A stretch of 64,000 nt of DNA from Xanthobacter aminoxidans (GCF_023571765.1 NZ_JAMJXC010000004.1:186001-250000), one strand, 5' to 3'. Positions 8,918 through 18,049 are shown, counted from the stretch's first letter. Made by a program: numbers and translations. Notes: a model not told the origin generated them from the letters alone.

Positions 8918-9022
8918 GTCATCCCCCGGCTCGTCCGGGGGATCCACGGTTAGGCCGGGAGCCGATATGCCGAGATCGCTCCGGCGGCGGGGTGGATGCC
9001 CCGGACAAGCCGGGGCATGACA
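8918..9022. repeat. Composite intergenic palindromic repeat, copy B
   Basis: The left arm runs GTCATCCCCCGG, a short loop, then CCGGGGGATCCAC. The right arm is GTGGATGCCCCGG, loop ACAAG, then CCGGGGCATGAC. It fills most of the gap between serS (3' end) and surE (5' end). The right arm is identical to that of copy C and nearly identical to copy A. It could also act as an RNA processing or stabilising element within a serS-surE transcript. Confidence 0.78.
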
Positions 9023-9060
9023 ACGTCATGGGGCGGAGACGGCCGTGAAGGCCCCTGCCC

Positions 9061-10557
9061 CTACTTCAGCTTCTCGATCATCTTTAGCCCGCCCATATAG
9101 GGCAGCAGCGCGTCCGGTACCTGAACCGACCCGTTCTCCTGCTGGTACGTCTCCAGCACCGCGACAAGGGCGCGGCCGACCGCCACACCCGAGCCGTTGA
9201 GCGTGTGGACGTAGCGCGGGCCTTTCCCCTCCGCCGGGCGGTAGCGGGCATTCATGCGCCGGGCCTGGAAATCGCCGCAGACGGAGCAGGAGGAGATTTC
9301 GCGATAGGCGTTCTGCCCCGGCAGCCAGACCTCGATGTCGTAGGTCTTCTGCGAGGCGAAGCCCATGTCGCCGGTGCAAAGCGTGACCACGCGATAGGCG
9401 AGGTCCAGCTTCTTCAGCACCGCCTCGGCGCAGGCGAGCATGCGCTCGTGCTCCTCGGCGGACTTCTCCGGCGTGGTGATGGAGACCAGCTCCACCTTGG
9501 TGAACTGGTGCTGGCGGATCATCCCCCGCGTATCCCGCCCCGCCGCGCCCGCCTCGGCCCGGAAGCAGGGCGTGCAGGCGGCGAGCCGCATGGGGAGCTC
9601 TTCCTCGGAGAGGATGGACTCGCGCACGAGGTTCGTCAGCGGGACTTCGGCGGTGGGGATGAGCCAGAGGCGCATCAACTCGGAGCGGAGGCGATCGAAC
9701 TCCAAAAGCCCTTTTGGACTATGAACGTAATGCTCAGAATCAGGGTTCTTGTCCCAGCTCGGGAAATACCGTTCATAATATTCGTTATCTGGCCCCGGAT
9801 AACCAAAACTATCGTAAAACTTCTTTCCGACTTGAGCCAATTCATCGATCTCTAGCTGCCGCGTGGCCAGGAATTGATCGTTGGCGAACTTCGGCAACTG
9901 CGCCGTCCCGAACATCGCATCATCCCGCACCAAGATCGGCGGGTTAACCTCCATGTACCCGTGCTCGCCCGTGTGCACATCGAGGAAGAACTGCCCCAGC
10001 GCCCGCTCCAGCCGCGCCAGCGGCCCCTTGTTCACCACGAAGCGCGCGCCGGAGAGTTTAGCGGCGGTTTCGAAATCCATCTGGCCGAGGCCTTCGCCCA
10101 CCTCGAAATGCTGCTTCGGGGTGAAGCTGTAGGTGCGGGGCGCGCCGAAGCGGCTCTTCTCCACGTTGTCGTGCTCGTCGGCGCCCTGCGGCACCTCGGC
10201 GAGGGGAGCGTTGGGGATGGCGGCGAGTTCGCCGTTGAGTTCGGCCTCGATGCTTTTGGCCTCGGCCTCCAGCGCCGGCACGTCTTCCTTCAGCTTCGCC
10301 ACTTCGGCCATGAGGGCCGAAGCTGTGGCCTCGTCCTTCTTCGCCTTCGCCTGCCCGATCTCCTTGGAGGCGGCGTTGCGGCGGGCGAGCAGGGTTTCGA
10401 GCTTGGTCAGCGTCTCGCGACGGCGGGTGTCGAGGTCGAGGAGCTTGGCAACCAGGGCTTCCGCCGCCGCCTTGGCGTCAACGGAATTGTTGCCGCGGCG
10501 CGCCAGCGCGTCGATGAGGCCGGCCGGTTCCTCGCGGATCCATTTGATGTCGTGCAT
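9061..10557 (-). CDS. serS: Seryl-tRNA synthetase with an internal insertion
   Basis: SerS charges tRNA-Ser (and tRNA-Sec) with serine. The 498-residue protein has the N-terminal coiled-coil arm (about residues 30-110) and the class II catalytic core, with motif 2 around [35 protein letters not shown] and motif 3 near [16 protein letters not shown]. It is about 65-70 residues longer than typical bacterial SerRS. The excess is roughly residues 231-297, between LPKFANDQF and [13 protein letters not shown], and is encoded by a clearly AT-richer stretch (about 9670-9870). ATG at 10557 begins the family-like [11 protein letters not shown]. The frame shows no interruption, so the enzyme is probably functional. 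Confidence 0.95.
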   Translation of the reverse strand: MHDIKWIREEPAGLIDALARRGNNSVDAKAAAEALVAKLLDLDTRRRETLTKLETLLARRNAASKEIGQAKAKKDEATASALMAEVAKLKEDVPALEAEAKSIEAELNGELAAIPNAPLAEVPQGADEHDNVEKSRFGAPRTYSFTPKQHFEVGEGLGQMDFETAAKLSGARFVVNKGPLARLERALGQFFLDVHTGEHGYMEVNPPILVRDDAMFGTAQLPKFANDQFLATRQLEIDELAQVGKKFYDSFGYPGPDNEYYERYFPSWDKNPDSEHYVHSPKGLLEFDRLRSELMRLWLIPTAEVPLTNLVRESILSEEELPMRLAACTPCFRAEAGAAGRDTRGMIRQHQFTKVELVSITTPEKSAEEHERMLACAEAVLKKLDLAYRVVTLCTGDMGFASQKTYDIEVWLPGQNAYREISSCSVCGDFQARRMNARYRPAEGKGPRYVHTLNGSGVAVGRALVAVLETYQQENGSVQVPDALLPYMGGLKMIEKLK

Positions 10558-10600
10558 GGCAAGCTCCGCCTCATGAAGGCGGGACGGCCTCCTCACCACC

Positions 10601-10707
10601 GTCATGCCCGGCCTTGTGCCGGGCATCCACGTCGGGCCGACAGCGCCAGCGTCCGGCGACCGCGCCCGGCGGCGCGGTGGATGCCCCGGACAAGCCGGGG
10701 CATGACG
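10601..10707. repeat. Composite intergenic palindromic repeat, copy C
   Basis: The left arm GTCATGCCCGGC, loop, GCCGGGCATCCAC is followed about 40 bases later by the right arm GTGGATGCCCCGG, ACAAG, CCGGGGCATGAC. It occupies the gap between tatC (3' end) and serS (5' end). Together with copies A and B it shows that the element recurs only between genes in this section. Confidence 0.78.
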
Positions 10708-10769
10708 GCGTTTAGGGGAGAGAACCCGTCCGCGCCCAAGAATTCCAATAATCCGGGAAGGCCCCGCCG

Positions 10770-11579
10770 TCAGTCCGCTGTCGCGGCGTCGGCTGCGTTG
10801 CGCGCCGCTTCCGCTATCAGCCGACGCTTCTCGACGACGCCCACCAGATAGACGGACACCTCGTAGAGAAGCAGCGTCGGCAGGGCAAGGGAGAGCTGGC
10901 TGATGACGTCCGGCGGCGTGAGCACGGCTGCGAGCACGAACACGCCGACGATGGCATAGCGCCGCGCCTTCACCAGCATATCCCGCGTCACCACGCCGAT
11001 CTGCCCGAGCAGGGTGAGGATGACCGGAAGCTGGAAGCAGATGCCGAAGGCCAGAATCAGCGTCGTGATCAGCGAAAGGTATTCGGAGACCCGCGGCAGC
11101 AGGGAAATCTCGGCCTTCCCGTCGCCGCCCACCTGCTGCATGCCGAGGAAGTAGGTCATGGCCAGCGGCATGGCGACGAAATAGACGAAGGCCGCGCCGA
11201 TGAGGAAACAGATGGGCGTGGCGATGAGATAGGGTCGGAAGGCCGCCTTCTCGTGCTTGTAGAGCCCTGGCGCCACGAACATGTAGACCTGCGTCGCCAC
11301 CACCGGGAAGGAGATGAAGGCAGCACCGAACATGCCGAGCTTGATCTGGGTGAACAAAAACTCCTGCGGCGCCGTATAGATGAGCTTCACCCCGGTGCCG
11401 AAGCCGGAGGCGAATTCATAGGGCCACAACAGGATGTTGTAGATCTGCTTCGCCAGCATGAAGCAGGCGATGAAGGCCACAAGGAACGCCACCAGCGACT
11501 TGATGAGGCGCGAGCGCAGCTCGATCAGGTGCTCGATGAGCGGGGCCTTGGAGGCGTCGATCTCGTCCTGATCGCTCAT
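10770..11579 (-). CDS. tatC: Sec-independent protein translocase subunit TatC
   Basis: TatC is the six-span receptor of the twin-arginine pathway, which exports folded cofactor-containing proteins. The 269-residue protein starts [29 protein letters not shown], with the conserved HL.ELR cytoplasmic cap, and contains the FSQIKLG-like [19 protein letters not shown] segment and [17 protein letters not shown] at 11579 overlaps the tatB stop (TGATG); a GTG one codon upstream is a less likely start. The operon order is tatA-tatB-tatC. Confidence 0.96.
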   Translation of the reverse strand: MSDQDEIDASKAPLIEHLIELRSRLIKSLVAFLVAFIACFMLAKQIYNILLWPYEFASGFGTGVKLIYTAPQEFLFTQIKLGMFGAAFISFPVVATQVYMFVAPGLYKHEKAAFRPYLIATPICFLIGAAFVYFVAMPLAMTYFLGMQQVGGDGKAEISLLPRVSEYLSLITTLILAFGICFQLPVILTLLGQIGVVTRDMLVKARRYAIVGVFVLAAVLTPPDVISQLSLALPTLLLYEVSVYLVGVVEKRRLIAEAARNAADAATAD

Positions 11580-12088
11580 CACGCGCTCTTGGTCTCGCCC
11601 GCGGCGGGCAGGCTCTCGGGAGCCGGCTCAACGGCTACGGCAGGCGGCACAACCGGCGCGGGGGGCACGGCGGCCTCCACGGAGCGGCGGATTTCGGCGC
11701 GGATGGCGGCCATGGGGTCGGGCAGTTCCACGGGTGGGGGCAGGTCCGGCAATGCCGCCGGGGTCGCGGGAGCCGGCGGGGTCGGGTTCGCGCCCTCCAC
11801 CGTGGAGCGAATCTCCTCGCGGATGGAGCGCAGCGGATCGAACATGTCGGAGGTGGCGAGGGTGGAGCGCGCGGTCTCGGTGACGTCGCTGATTTCCTTG
11901 CGCATGTCGGCAAGGTCCGCTTCGCGCAGCGCCTCCTGGAACTGCCCCTGGAACTCGCCGGCCATGCGGCGCAGCTTCGTGACGGTGCGTCCCACGGTGC
12001 GCAGCACCGTAGGCAGCTCCTTGGGACCGATGACAATCAGCGCGACAATGCCGATCAGCATCAGCTCGGACCAGCCGATATCGAACAT
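11579..12088 (-). CDS. tatB: Sec-independent protein translocase subunit TatB
   Basis: TatB forms the substrate receptor with TatC. The 169-residue protein has a single N-terminal membrane helix ([26 protein letters not shown], including the family's E8 and GPKELP turn), an amphipathic helix, and a long Pro/Ala-rich cytoplasmic tail with two similar [12 protein letters not shown] / [12 protein letters not shown] stretches. It overlaps tatC by one base and follows tatA by 60 bases. Confidence 0.94.
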   Translation of the reverse strand: MFDIGWSELMLIGIVALIVIGPKELPTVLRTVGRTVTKLRRMAGEFQGQFQEALREADLADMRKEISDVTETARSTLATSDMFDPLRSIREEIRSTVEGANPTPPAPATPAALPDLPPPVELPDPMAAIRAEIRRSVEAAVPPAPVVPPAVAVEPAPESLPAAGETKSA

Positions 12089-12148
12089 GAGCCCGTCTGT
12101 CCGGCGGTGGTGCCGCCGCCCTCTTCAAGAGTTAGAGGCAGAGGTCCG

Positions 12149-12385
12149 TCAGACGGGCTTCTTCTCGGCTTCGGGGGCGCTCGACGTCTGGTGCGGCAGC
12201 GGGCGCGGCGCCTCGGGAGCGGCCGGGGGAGCCTTCACCGGCTCGTCGTCGTCGGCCATGCCCTTCTTGAAGGACTTGATGCCCTTCGCCACGTCGCCCA
12301 TCAGATCGGAGATCTTGCCGCGACCGAACAGGAGGAGCACCACGGCCAGCACCACGATCCAGTGCCAGATGCTCATCGAACCCAT
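12149..12385 (-). CDS. tatA: Sec-independent protein translocase subunit TatA
   Basis: TatA oligomerises to form the Tat transport conduit. The 78-residue protein begins [43 protein letters not shown], with the membrane helix, FGRGKI hinge and amphipathic helix typical of TatA, followed by an acidic then proline-rich tail. It heads the tatABC genes; a promoter should lie in the 12386-12452 gap or further upstream. Confidence 0.95.
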   Translation of the reverse strand: MGSMSIWHWIVVLAVVLLLFGRGKISDLMGDVAKGIKSFKKGMADDDEPVKAPPAAPEAPRPLPHQTSSAPEAEKKPV

Positions 12386-12452
12386 CTAACCATCCTCCAA
12401 GGATATTCTTTGTGCCCCAGCGGCAGGCCGCAGAGCCATTCGGACGGCGACA

Positions 12453-13523
12453 CTAGGCTCCGCCCGCGGCGAAAACAAGGACTTCACCGGGATCGACCAG
12501 AAGCCCCGTCTCGTCGCCCTTCTTCACGTTTCCCGCGTCCCGGAGGCGCAGCACCAGCGGGCGCTCCAGACCGTCCGCGATCACTTCCACGAGATCAAGC
12601 TCGCCCAGAAAGCGCCGCTCAAGCACCCGCCCCGGCACGCCGCGCCCGGCCGGCGCGAGCGCAATGCCCTGCGGGCGGATGGCGACGATGGCCGGTCCCT
12701 CGGGCAGCTCCGGCGCCGCGAACCGGCCGATGGGCGTGTCCGCCATGCCGCCGACGATTCTGGCCTCGATCTCGTTCAGCTCGCAGAAGAATCGCGCCAC
12801 ACCGAGGTCCGCCGGGTGTCGGTAGAGTTCGGCGGGCGCGCCGAGCTGCACCAGTTGGCCCTTCCGCAGCAAGGCGATGCGGTCGGCGAGGCGCATCGCC
12901 TCCTCGGGATCGTGGGTGACGATGATGACCGTCGCCTTGGCCTCGCGCAGCACTGCGAGCGTGTCCGCCCGCACCTGGTCGCGCAGGCGGCGATCGAGGC
13001 CGGAGAAGGGCTCGTCCAGAAGGAGGATGCCCGGCCGCGGCGCCATGGCGCGGGCCAGCGCCACGCGCTGCTGCTGTCCGCCGGACAATTCGTGGGGATA
13101 AACATCGGCGAGGTCGGCAAGGTCCACCCGCGCCAGCGCCAGCCGCGCCTCCCGCATCGCCTCGGTGCGCTTCAGGCCGTTGAGGCCGAACATCACGTTC
13201 TCAAGGTTGGTGAGGTGCGGGAACAGGGCATAGTCCTGGAACACCAGCCCCACCCCGCGCCGCTCCGGCGGCACGAACGCCCCCTGCCCCGCCACCACCT
13301 CGCCGTCGATGAGGATTCGGCCCGCGTCCGGCTGCTCGATGCCCGCCGCGAGGCGCAGCAGCGAGGTCTTGCCGCAGCCGGACTGGCCGAGCAGACACAG
13401 CACCTCCCCCGGCTCCACGGCGAGGCTCACCCTGCACACGGCGGCGACGTCGCCATAGGCGAGTTCAACGGCCTCGAAGGAGAGGCCCTTGGCGAAGGCG
13501 GCAGGGGTGCGGCTGCGGGTCAT
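12453..13523 (-). CDS. ABC transporter ATP-binding protein, FbpC/PotA type
   Basis: The ATPase shows Walker A GQSGCGKTS, Q-loop QDYALFPHL, signature LSGGQQQR, Walker B ILLLDEPFSGLD and the THDPEEAM switch. A C-terminal TOBE-like domain is suggested by IVAIRPQGIAL and LERRFLGELDLVEV. This layout fits iron(III) (FbpC) or polyamine/sulfate-type importers. No permease or binding protein is next to it, so the substrate is unknown. It lies between scpB and tatA, an unusual position. ATG 13523 avoids overlapping scpB; the frame also has ATG 13577 and 13574, which would overlap the scpB 3' end by up to 17 bases. Confidence 0.88.
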   Translation of the reverse strand: MTRSRTPAAFAKGLSFEAVELAYGDVAAVCRVSLAVEPGEVLCLLGQSGCGKTSLLRLAAGIEQPDAGRILIDGEVVAGQGAFVPPERRGVGLVFQDYALFPHLTNLENVMFGLNGLKRTEAMREARLALARVDLADLADVYPHELSGGQQQRVALARAMAPRPGILLLDEPFSGLDRRLRDQVRADTLAVLREAKATVIIVTHDPEEAMRLADRIALLRKGQLVQLGAPAELYRHPADLGVARFFCELNEIEARIVGGMADTPIGRFAAPELPEGPAIVAIRPQGIALAPAGRGVPGRVLERRFLGELDLVEVIADGLERPLVLRLRDAGNVKKGDETGLLVDPGEVLVFAAGGA

Positions 13524-13560
13524 GCCCAGGGTCTCGATCTCGTCAGCCAGAACCGCCTCC

Positions 13561-14304
13561 TCACGCGTCGCCATCATCTTCGGGCGCGGCCGCGCCCGGC
13601 TCCTCGTCCTCCGGCGGGGGCGAGAGGTGGAAATCCAGCATGTCCGGCTCCAGCGCCTCCTCGTCCTCGCGCAGGCCCGGATCGTCGGACGGCAGCGGAA
13701 TGGCGAAGCCGGCGGGGATGCGCCCGTCGATGAGGCCGGCGCCCTTCAGTTCGTCGAGGCCGGGCAAATCCTGCACCGCATCGAGACCGAACTGGACGAG
13801 GAAGGCCGGTGTCGTGCCATAGGTCACGGGCCGGCCCGGCGCCTTGCGGCGGCCGCGCAGGCGCACCCACCCCGTCTCCAGCAGCACGTCCAGCGTGCCC
13901 TTGGAGGTGGAGACACCGCGTATCTCCTCGATTTCGGCGCGCGTGACCGGCTGGTGGTAGGCGACGATGGCCAGCACTTCGATGGCCGCACGCGAGAGCT
14001 TGCGCGCCTCCGGCACCGGCCCGGCCACCACGCGGGCGAGGTCCGGCGCCGTGCGCAGCATCCAGCCGCCGGCGGCCCGCACGATGTTGACGCCGCGCCG
14101 GGCGTAATCGGCGGTCAGGGCCTCCATCAGAGCGGCGATGTCGGCGTCGGCGGAGAGGTGCGGCTTCATGGCCTTGGCGTCCACCGGCAGCGGCGAGGTG
14201 AACAGCAGCGCCTCGATGGCCCTCAGATCGCGCGCAAAGGCATAGGCGCGCTCCTCCTCCGGACGCACGTCGAACAGGTCGATGCGCGGAACGGGACGGG
14301 TCAT
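13561..14304 (-). CDS. scpB: Segregation and condensation protein ScpB
   Basis: ScpB is the winged-helix kleisin partner of the SMC-ScpAB condensin complex. The 247-residue protein contains RAIEALLFTSPLPVDAKAM, a first winged helix, then SRAAIEVLAIVAYHQPVTRAEIEEIRGVSTSKGTLDVLLETGWVRLRGRRKAPGRPVTYGTTPAFL, the family hallmark. The C-terminal 50 residues are acidic and low complexity. The ATG at 14304 overlaps the scpA stop as ATGA, so the frame's long upstream extension is not coding. Confidence 0.94.
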   Translation of the reverse strand: MTRPVPRIDLFDVRPEEERAYAFARDLRAIEALLFTSPLPVDAKAMKPHLSADADIAALMEALTADYARRGVNIVRAAGGWMLRTAPDLARVVAGPVPEARKLSRAAIEVLAIVAYHQPVTRAEIEEIRGVSTSKGTLDVLLETGWVRLRGRRKAPGRPVTYGTTPAFLVQFGLDAVQDLPGLDELKGAGLIDGRIPAGFAIPLPSDDPGLREDEEALEPDMLDFHLSPPPEDEEPGAAAPEDDGDA

Positions 14305-15170
14305 CTCTCCTCTCCGGGCGCCGCATCGGGCGCGTCGAACGGCAGCAGCGGCTCCGGCTCCACCGCGGGTCGCGGACGCAGCCACAGGGGGGCGAAGGGG
14401 GCATCCTGGCGGATATCCAGCATCCCCTCCCGCACCATCTCCAGGCTGGCCGAGAAGCTCGACGCGAGCGCAGTCGCCCGCTGCTCGGGCGTCGTCATGT
14501 AATCTAGCAGGAATTGGTCCAGCCGCATCCATTCGCCCACCACCTCTGCCCCGAGCAGCCGCTCCAGCCGGGCGCGGGCCTCGGCGAGGGACCAGACGGT
14601 ACGGGTCTTGAGCGTGACGTGCGACAGCGCCTTGGTCTGGCGCTGGCGAGCATAGGCGGAGAGCAGGTCGTAGATGGTGGCCGTGTAGACCGTATAGAGC
14701 GGCTCTTTGGACGGCGGCGGCAGGGCGCGGGCGAAGGCGTCGCGGCCCATCTGCGGGCGAGCCATCAATTGCGCGGCGGCGCGGCGGATGCGCTCCAGAT
14801 GCCTCAGGCGCCGGGCGAATGCGGCAGCCATCTCCTCCGCGCTCGGCCCCTCCTCCTGCGGTGGAGCCGGCAGCAGCAGGCGGGATTTCAGATAGGCGAG
14901 CCACGCTGCCATCACCAGATAGTCGGCAGCCAGCTCCAGCCGGCCGCGCCGGGCCTCCTCGATGAAGGCGAGGTACTGGTCGGCAAGGGCGAGGATGGAA
15001 ATTCTGGAGAGATCGACCTTCTGCGTCCGCGCCAGCGCGAGGAGCAGATCGAGCGGCCCCTCGAAGCCGTCCACGTCCACCACGAACGTCTCGTCGGACG
15101 TGGCCGGAGCGCGATCGGTGCCGATCTCGAAGGCGTCCGGACCGGACTCGCCTGAGGTCGACCCCGTCAC
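14301..15170 (-). CDS. scpA: Segregation and condensation protein ScpA
   Basis: ScpA is the kleisin subunit bridging SMC heads. The 289-residue protein carries FEGPLDLLLALARTQKVDLSRISILALADQYLAFIEEARRGRLELAADYLVMAAWLAYLKSRLLLP, the diagnostic N-terminal block, and a C-terminal winged-helix region with FLLDYMTTPEQRATALASSFSASLEMVREG. The start is GTG at 15170, 3 bases after the nagZ stop. The first 30 residues are variable. nagZ-scpA-scpB form a tight unit. Confidence 0.94.
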   Translation of the reverse strand: MTGSTSGESGPDAFEIGTDRAPATSDETFVVDVDGFEGPLDLLLALARTQKVDLSRISILALADQYLAFIEEARRGRLELAADYLVMAAWLAYLKSRLLLPAPPQEEGPSAEEMAAAFARRLRHLERIRRAAAQLMARPQMGRDAFARALPPPSKEPLYTVYTATIYDLLSAYARQRQTKALSHVTLKTRTVWSLAEARARLERLLGAEVVGEWMRLDQFLLDYMTTPEQRATALASSFSASLEMVREGMLDIRQDAPFAPLWLRPRPAVEPEPLLPFDAPDAAPGEER

Positions 15171-15173
15171 AGG

Positions 15174-16187
15174 TCAGCCCACCATCTTGAGCTGGGCCGC
15201 CACGACGGCACGCAATTCCTTCGCATCCACCGGATCAGGCGTCACCCGGAGGGCCAGCGCCTTGGCGGCACGGGCATAGGCCTCGCCGGTCAGCACGGGC
15301 GCGGAGGCGGCCACCTTCTCCATCTCCTCCATCTTGCCGTTGCAGTGGAGGAGCATGTCGCAACCCGCCGCCAGCGCATCGCGGCCACGGGTTTCCATGG
15401 TACCTGCGAGCGCGCCCATGGAGAGATCGTCGCTCATCAGCATGCCGTCGAAGCCGATGGAACCGCGCACCACCTCGGACAGCACCACCGGCGAGGTGGT
15501 GGCGGGCCGATCCGGGTCGATGTCGGCATAGACCACATGGGCGGTCATGCCGAGGGGCAGGTCGGACAGGTCGCGGAAGGCGGCGAAGTCCATGCCTTCC
15601 AGCTCGCCCCGCTTGGCGGTGACGACGGGAAGCTTCTCGTGGCTGTCCACCGGCGCGCGACCATGGCCGGGGATGTGCTTCAGGACGGGCAGCACCCCGC
15701 CTTCCATCAGCCCCACCGCCGCCGCCCGCGCCAGCGCCGCCACCGCGATGGGCTCGGTGCCATAGGCGCGATTGCCGATGATGCCGTGGCCATCGGGATG
15801 GCGCAGGTCCGCGCAGGGCAGGCAGTCCACGTCGATGCCGAGGGCGTAGAGGTCCGCCGCGATGGCCCGCGAATTGAGCCGCACCGCCTCCAGCGCCGCT
15901 GTCGGATCGGAGAGGTACAGGTTGCCGAACGCCTCGGCGGGGGGATCATCGGTCCAGTGCGGCGGGCGCAGGCGCTGCACGCGGCCGCCTTCCTGGTCGA
16001 TGAGGACCGGCGCCACCCAGCCCACCGCCTCGCGCAGGTCGGCGACCAGCGCGCGCACCTGGTCGGGGTCCGCCACGTTGCGGGCGAACAGGATGAAGCC
16101 CCAGGGCTCCGCATCCCGGAAGAAGCTGCGCTCGGTGGCCGAAAGGTTCGGGCCGGCACAGCCGGCGATGAAGGCGCGCGAGGTCAT
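15174..16187 (-). CDS. nagZ: Beta-N-acetylhexosaminidase NagZ
   Basis: This GH3 enzyme removes N-acetylglucosamine from anhydro-muropeptides during peptidoglycan recycling. The 337-residue protein has ILFARNVADPDQVRALVADLRE, the DQEGGRVQRLRPPHW motif, the KHIPGHGRAPVDSHEKLPVV loop that carries the catalytic His, and the nucleophile region DGMLMSDDLSMGAL. No signal peptide is visible, consistent with cytoplasmic action. It is the first gene of the nagZ-scpA-scpB unit, transcribed away from the ECF operon. Confidence 0.94.
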   Translation of the reverse strand: MTSRAFIAGCAGPNLSATERSFFRDAEPWGFILFARNVADPDQVRALVADLREAVGWVAPVLIDQEGGRVQRLRPPHWTDDPPAEAFGNLYLSDPTAALEAVRLNSRAIAADLYALGIDVDCLPCADLRHPDGHGIIGNRAYGTEPIAVAALARAAAVGLMEGGVLPVLKHIPGHGRAPVDSHEKLPVVTAKRGELEGMDFAAFRDLSDLPLGMTAHVVYADIDPDRPATTSPVVLSEVVRGSIGFDGMLMSDDLSMGALAGTMETRGRDALAAGCDMLLHCNGKMEEMEKVAASAPVLTGEAYARAAKALALRVTPDPVDAKELRAVVAAQLKMVG

Positions 16188-16274
16188 GTGTCCGGCCTAT
16201 AAGCGGGCATCGGCGCCGTCAAGCGCGCGTGCAGCTCAGCTCTCGCCTGTCCCCGCGCAGATTTTGCCCCGCTT

Positions 16275-16301
16275 TGTCGGCCGTCGTCATACTCGTGCGT
16301 C
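16275..16301 (+). promoter_or_regulatory. Candidate ECF42-type promoter for the YCII-sigma operon
   Basis: TGTCGG (16275-16280) is followed after 17 bases by CGTC (16298-16301), 28 bases before the YCII gene start. ECF42 sigma factors have been reported to recognise TGTCGA at -35 and CGA/TC at -10. The same TGTCGG-N17-CGTC arrangement recurs upstream of the VOC gene at 17985. Autoregulation of the sigma factor is inferred. Confidence 0.55.
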
Positions 16302-16329
16302 CTCGTCGTGACGCCAGGGAGTCCCAGCC

Positions 16330-16716
16330 ATGATGTACGCCATCCTCTGCTACCATGAAGAAGACGTGGTCTGTTCCTGGAGCCAGGAGCAGGACGACGC
16401 CGTGATGGCCAAGATCGCGGCGGTCCAGGAGCGGCTCACCAAGGCCGGAAAGATGGGAGCATCGCTCCGCCTCCTGCCGACCACCGCCGCCACCACCCTG
16501 CGCAAGACGCAGGAGGGGCCCCTCGTCATCGACGGTCCCTTCGCCGAGACCAAGGAGCAGTTGCTGGGGTTCTACCTCGTGGATGCCGCCGACCTCGACG
16601 ACGTGCTCGCCATCGCCAGGGACCTCGCGACGGTCAATCCCGGCGGAACCTATGAGATTCGCCCGGTTCGCGCCTTCTTCCCCGACCAGCGCACGGACCA
16701 GAAGACCGGCACATGA
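16330..16716 (+). CDS. YCII-related (DGPF domain) protein
   Basis: The 128-residue protein is a single YCII/DGPF domain: MMYAILCYHEEDVV at the start, then VIDGPFAETKEQLLGFYLVDAADLDDVLAIARD and the GGTYEIRPV end. DGPF proteins are ferredoxin-like small proteins of unconfirmed activity. Their genes are the standard neighbours of ECF42 sigma factors and are thought to be their main targets. Its stop overlaps the sigma-factor start (ATGA), indicating translational coupling. Two adjacent ATG codons (16330, 16333) are possible starts. Confidence 0.9.
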   Translation: MMYAILCYHEEDVVCSWSQEQDDAVMAKIAAVQERLTKAGKMGASLRLLPTTAATTLRKTQEGPLVIDGPFAETKEQLLGFYLVDAADLDDVLAIARDLATVNPGGTYEIRPVRAFFPDQRTDQKTGT

Positions 16717-17966
16717 CCACCCCTGCCCTCACCGACCCGGACTGGATCAACGGCACCCTCACCGCCGCCCGGCCGCAGGCGGTGGCCGCGCTGCTGCGCT
16801 ATTTTCGTGATCTCGACACCGCAGAGGAGGCGTTTCAGGAAGCCTGCCTGCGCGCGCTGCGCACCTGGCCGGTGGACGGCCCGCCGCGCGATCCCGCCGC
16901 CTGGCTCATCCTCGTCGGCCGCAACGCCGCCCTCGACGGCGTGCGCAAGCGGGCGAAGCACGATCCCCTGCCCCCGGACGACCAGCTCTCCGACCTCGAC
17001 GACGCCGAGGCGCCCCTGGCCGAGCGGCTGGACAATTCCCACTATCGCGACGACGTGCTGCGCCTGCTCTTCATCTGCTGCCATCCGGAGCTGCCGGCGA
17101 CGCAGCAGATCGCGCTCGCCCTGCGCATCGTCTCCGGTCTCACGGTGAAGGAGATCGCCCGCGCCTTCCTCGTCAGCGAGGCGGCCATGGAGCAGCGCAT
17201 TACGCGCGCCAAGGGCCGCATCGCCCGCGCCGACGTGCCGTTCGAAGCCCCAGGCCCGGTGGAGCGCGCTGAGCGGCTGGGGACGGTGGCCGCCATGGTC
17301 TATCTGGTGTTCAACGAAGGCTATTCGGCCGGCGGCGAGCCCAGCCGGGCCGGTCTGTGCGAAGACGCCATCCGCCTCGGCCGGCTGCTGCTGCGCCTCT
17401 TCCCCACCGAGCCGGAGATCATGGGGCTGGTGGCTCTTATGCTGCTCCAGCACGCCCGCGCCGCCGCCCGCTTCGATGCGGACGGCCGGGCCATTCTGCT
17501 CGACCGGCAGGACCGCACGAGATGGGATCGTGAGCGCATCGCTGAAGGGCTGGCGCTCATCGACAAGGCCATGCGCCACCGCCGCCCCGGTGCCTACCAG
17601 ATCCAGGCGGCAGTCGCGGGCCTGCATGCCCGCGCGGCGACCCCGGAGGAGACCGACTGGGCGCAGATCGACGCGCTCTATACGGCGCTCGAGTTTCTCC
17701 AGCCCTCCCCGGTGGTGACGCTCAACCGGGCGGTGGCGGTGAGCAAGGTGAAGGGCGCAGAAGCGGCGCTCGCCATGATCGAGCCGCTGGCGCCGCAGCT
17801 CTCCGGCTATTTCCATTTCTTCGGCGCCCGCGGCGCCTTCCTGCTGGAGCTGGGCCGCCATCAGGAGGCGCGTAACGCCTTCGACCGGGCCATCGCGCTG
17901 GCAAACACCCCGGCGGAGGCGGAGCACATCCGCGCGCAGATCGATCTCATCCAGTCACAGGCCTGA
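16713..17966 (+). CDS. ECF42-type RNA polymerase sigma factor with C-terminal extension
   Basis: The 417-residue protein has sigma region 2 near the N-terminus (DLDTAEEAFQEACLRALRTWP, ILVGRNAALDGVRKR) and region 4 (QQIALALRIVSGLTVKEIARAFLVSEAAMEQRITRAKGRI). A long C-terminal half follows (LGTVAAMVYLVFNEGYSAGGEP, PGAYQIQAAVAGLHA, VTLNRAVAVSKVKGAEAAL) that matches the TPR-like extension of the ECF42/COG4941 group. No anti-sigma gene is adjacent, as is usual for this group; the extension is thought to control activity. It is coupled to the YCII gene. Confidence 0.93.
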   Translation: MTTPALTDPDWINGTLTAARPQAVAALLRYFRDLDTAEEAFQEACLRALRTWPVDGPPRDPAAWLILVGRNAALDGVRKRAKHDPLPPDDQLSDLDDAEAPLAERLDNSHYRDDVLRLLFICCHPELPATQQIALALRIVSGLTVKEIARAFLVSEAAMEQRITRAKGRIARADVPFEAPGPVERAERLGTVAAMVYLVFNEGYSAGGEPSRAGLCEDAIRLGRLLLRLFPTEPEIMGLVALMLLQHARAAARFDADGRAILLDRQDRTRWDRERIAEGLALIDKAMRHRRPGAYQIQAAVAGLHARAATPEETDWAQIDALYTALEFLQPSPVVTLNRAVAVSKVKGAEAALAMIEPLAPQLSGYFHFFGARGAFLLELGRHQEARNAFDRAIALANTPAEAEHIRAQIDLIQSQA

Positions 17967-17984
17967 GGAAAAATGCGGGCAGGC

Positions 17985-18011
17985 TGTCGGGATCGGCGCC
18001 GCCCGCCCGTC
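17985..18011 (+). promoter_or_regulatory. Candidate ECF42-type promoter for the VOC gene
   Basis: TGTCGG (17985-17990), exactly 17 bases, then CGTC (18008-18011), followed 38 bases later by the VOC start codon. Elements and spacing match the site at 16275, so the VOC gene is likely a second target of the adjacent sigma factor. Confidence 0.5.
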
Positions 18012-18049
18012 ATCACAACAGGCGCGCTCCGGCGCCGGAGGAGGAACGC

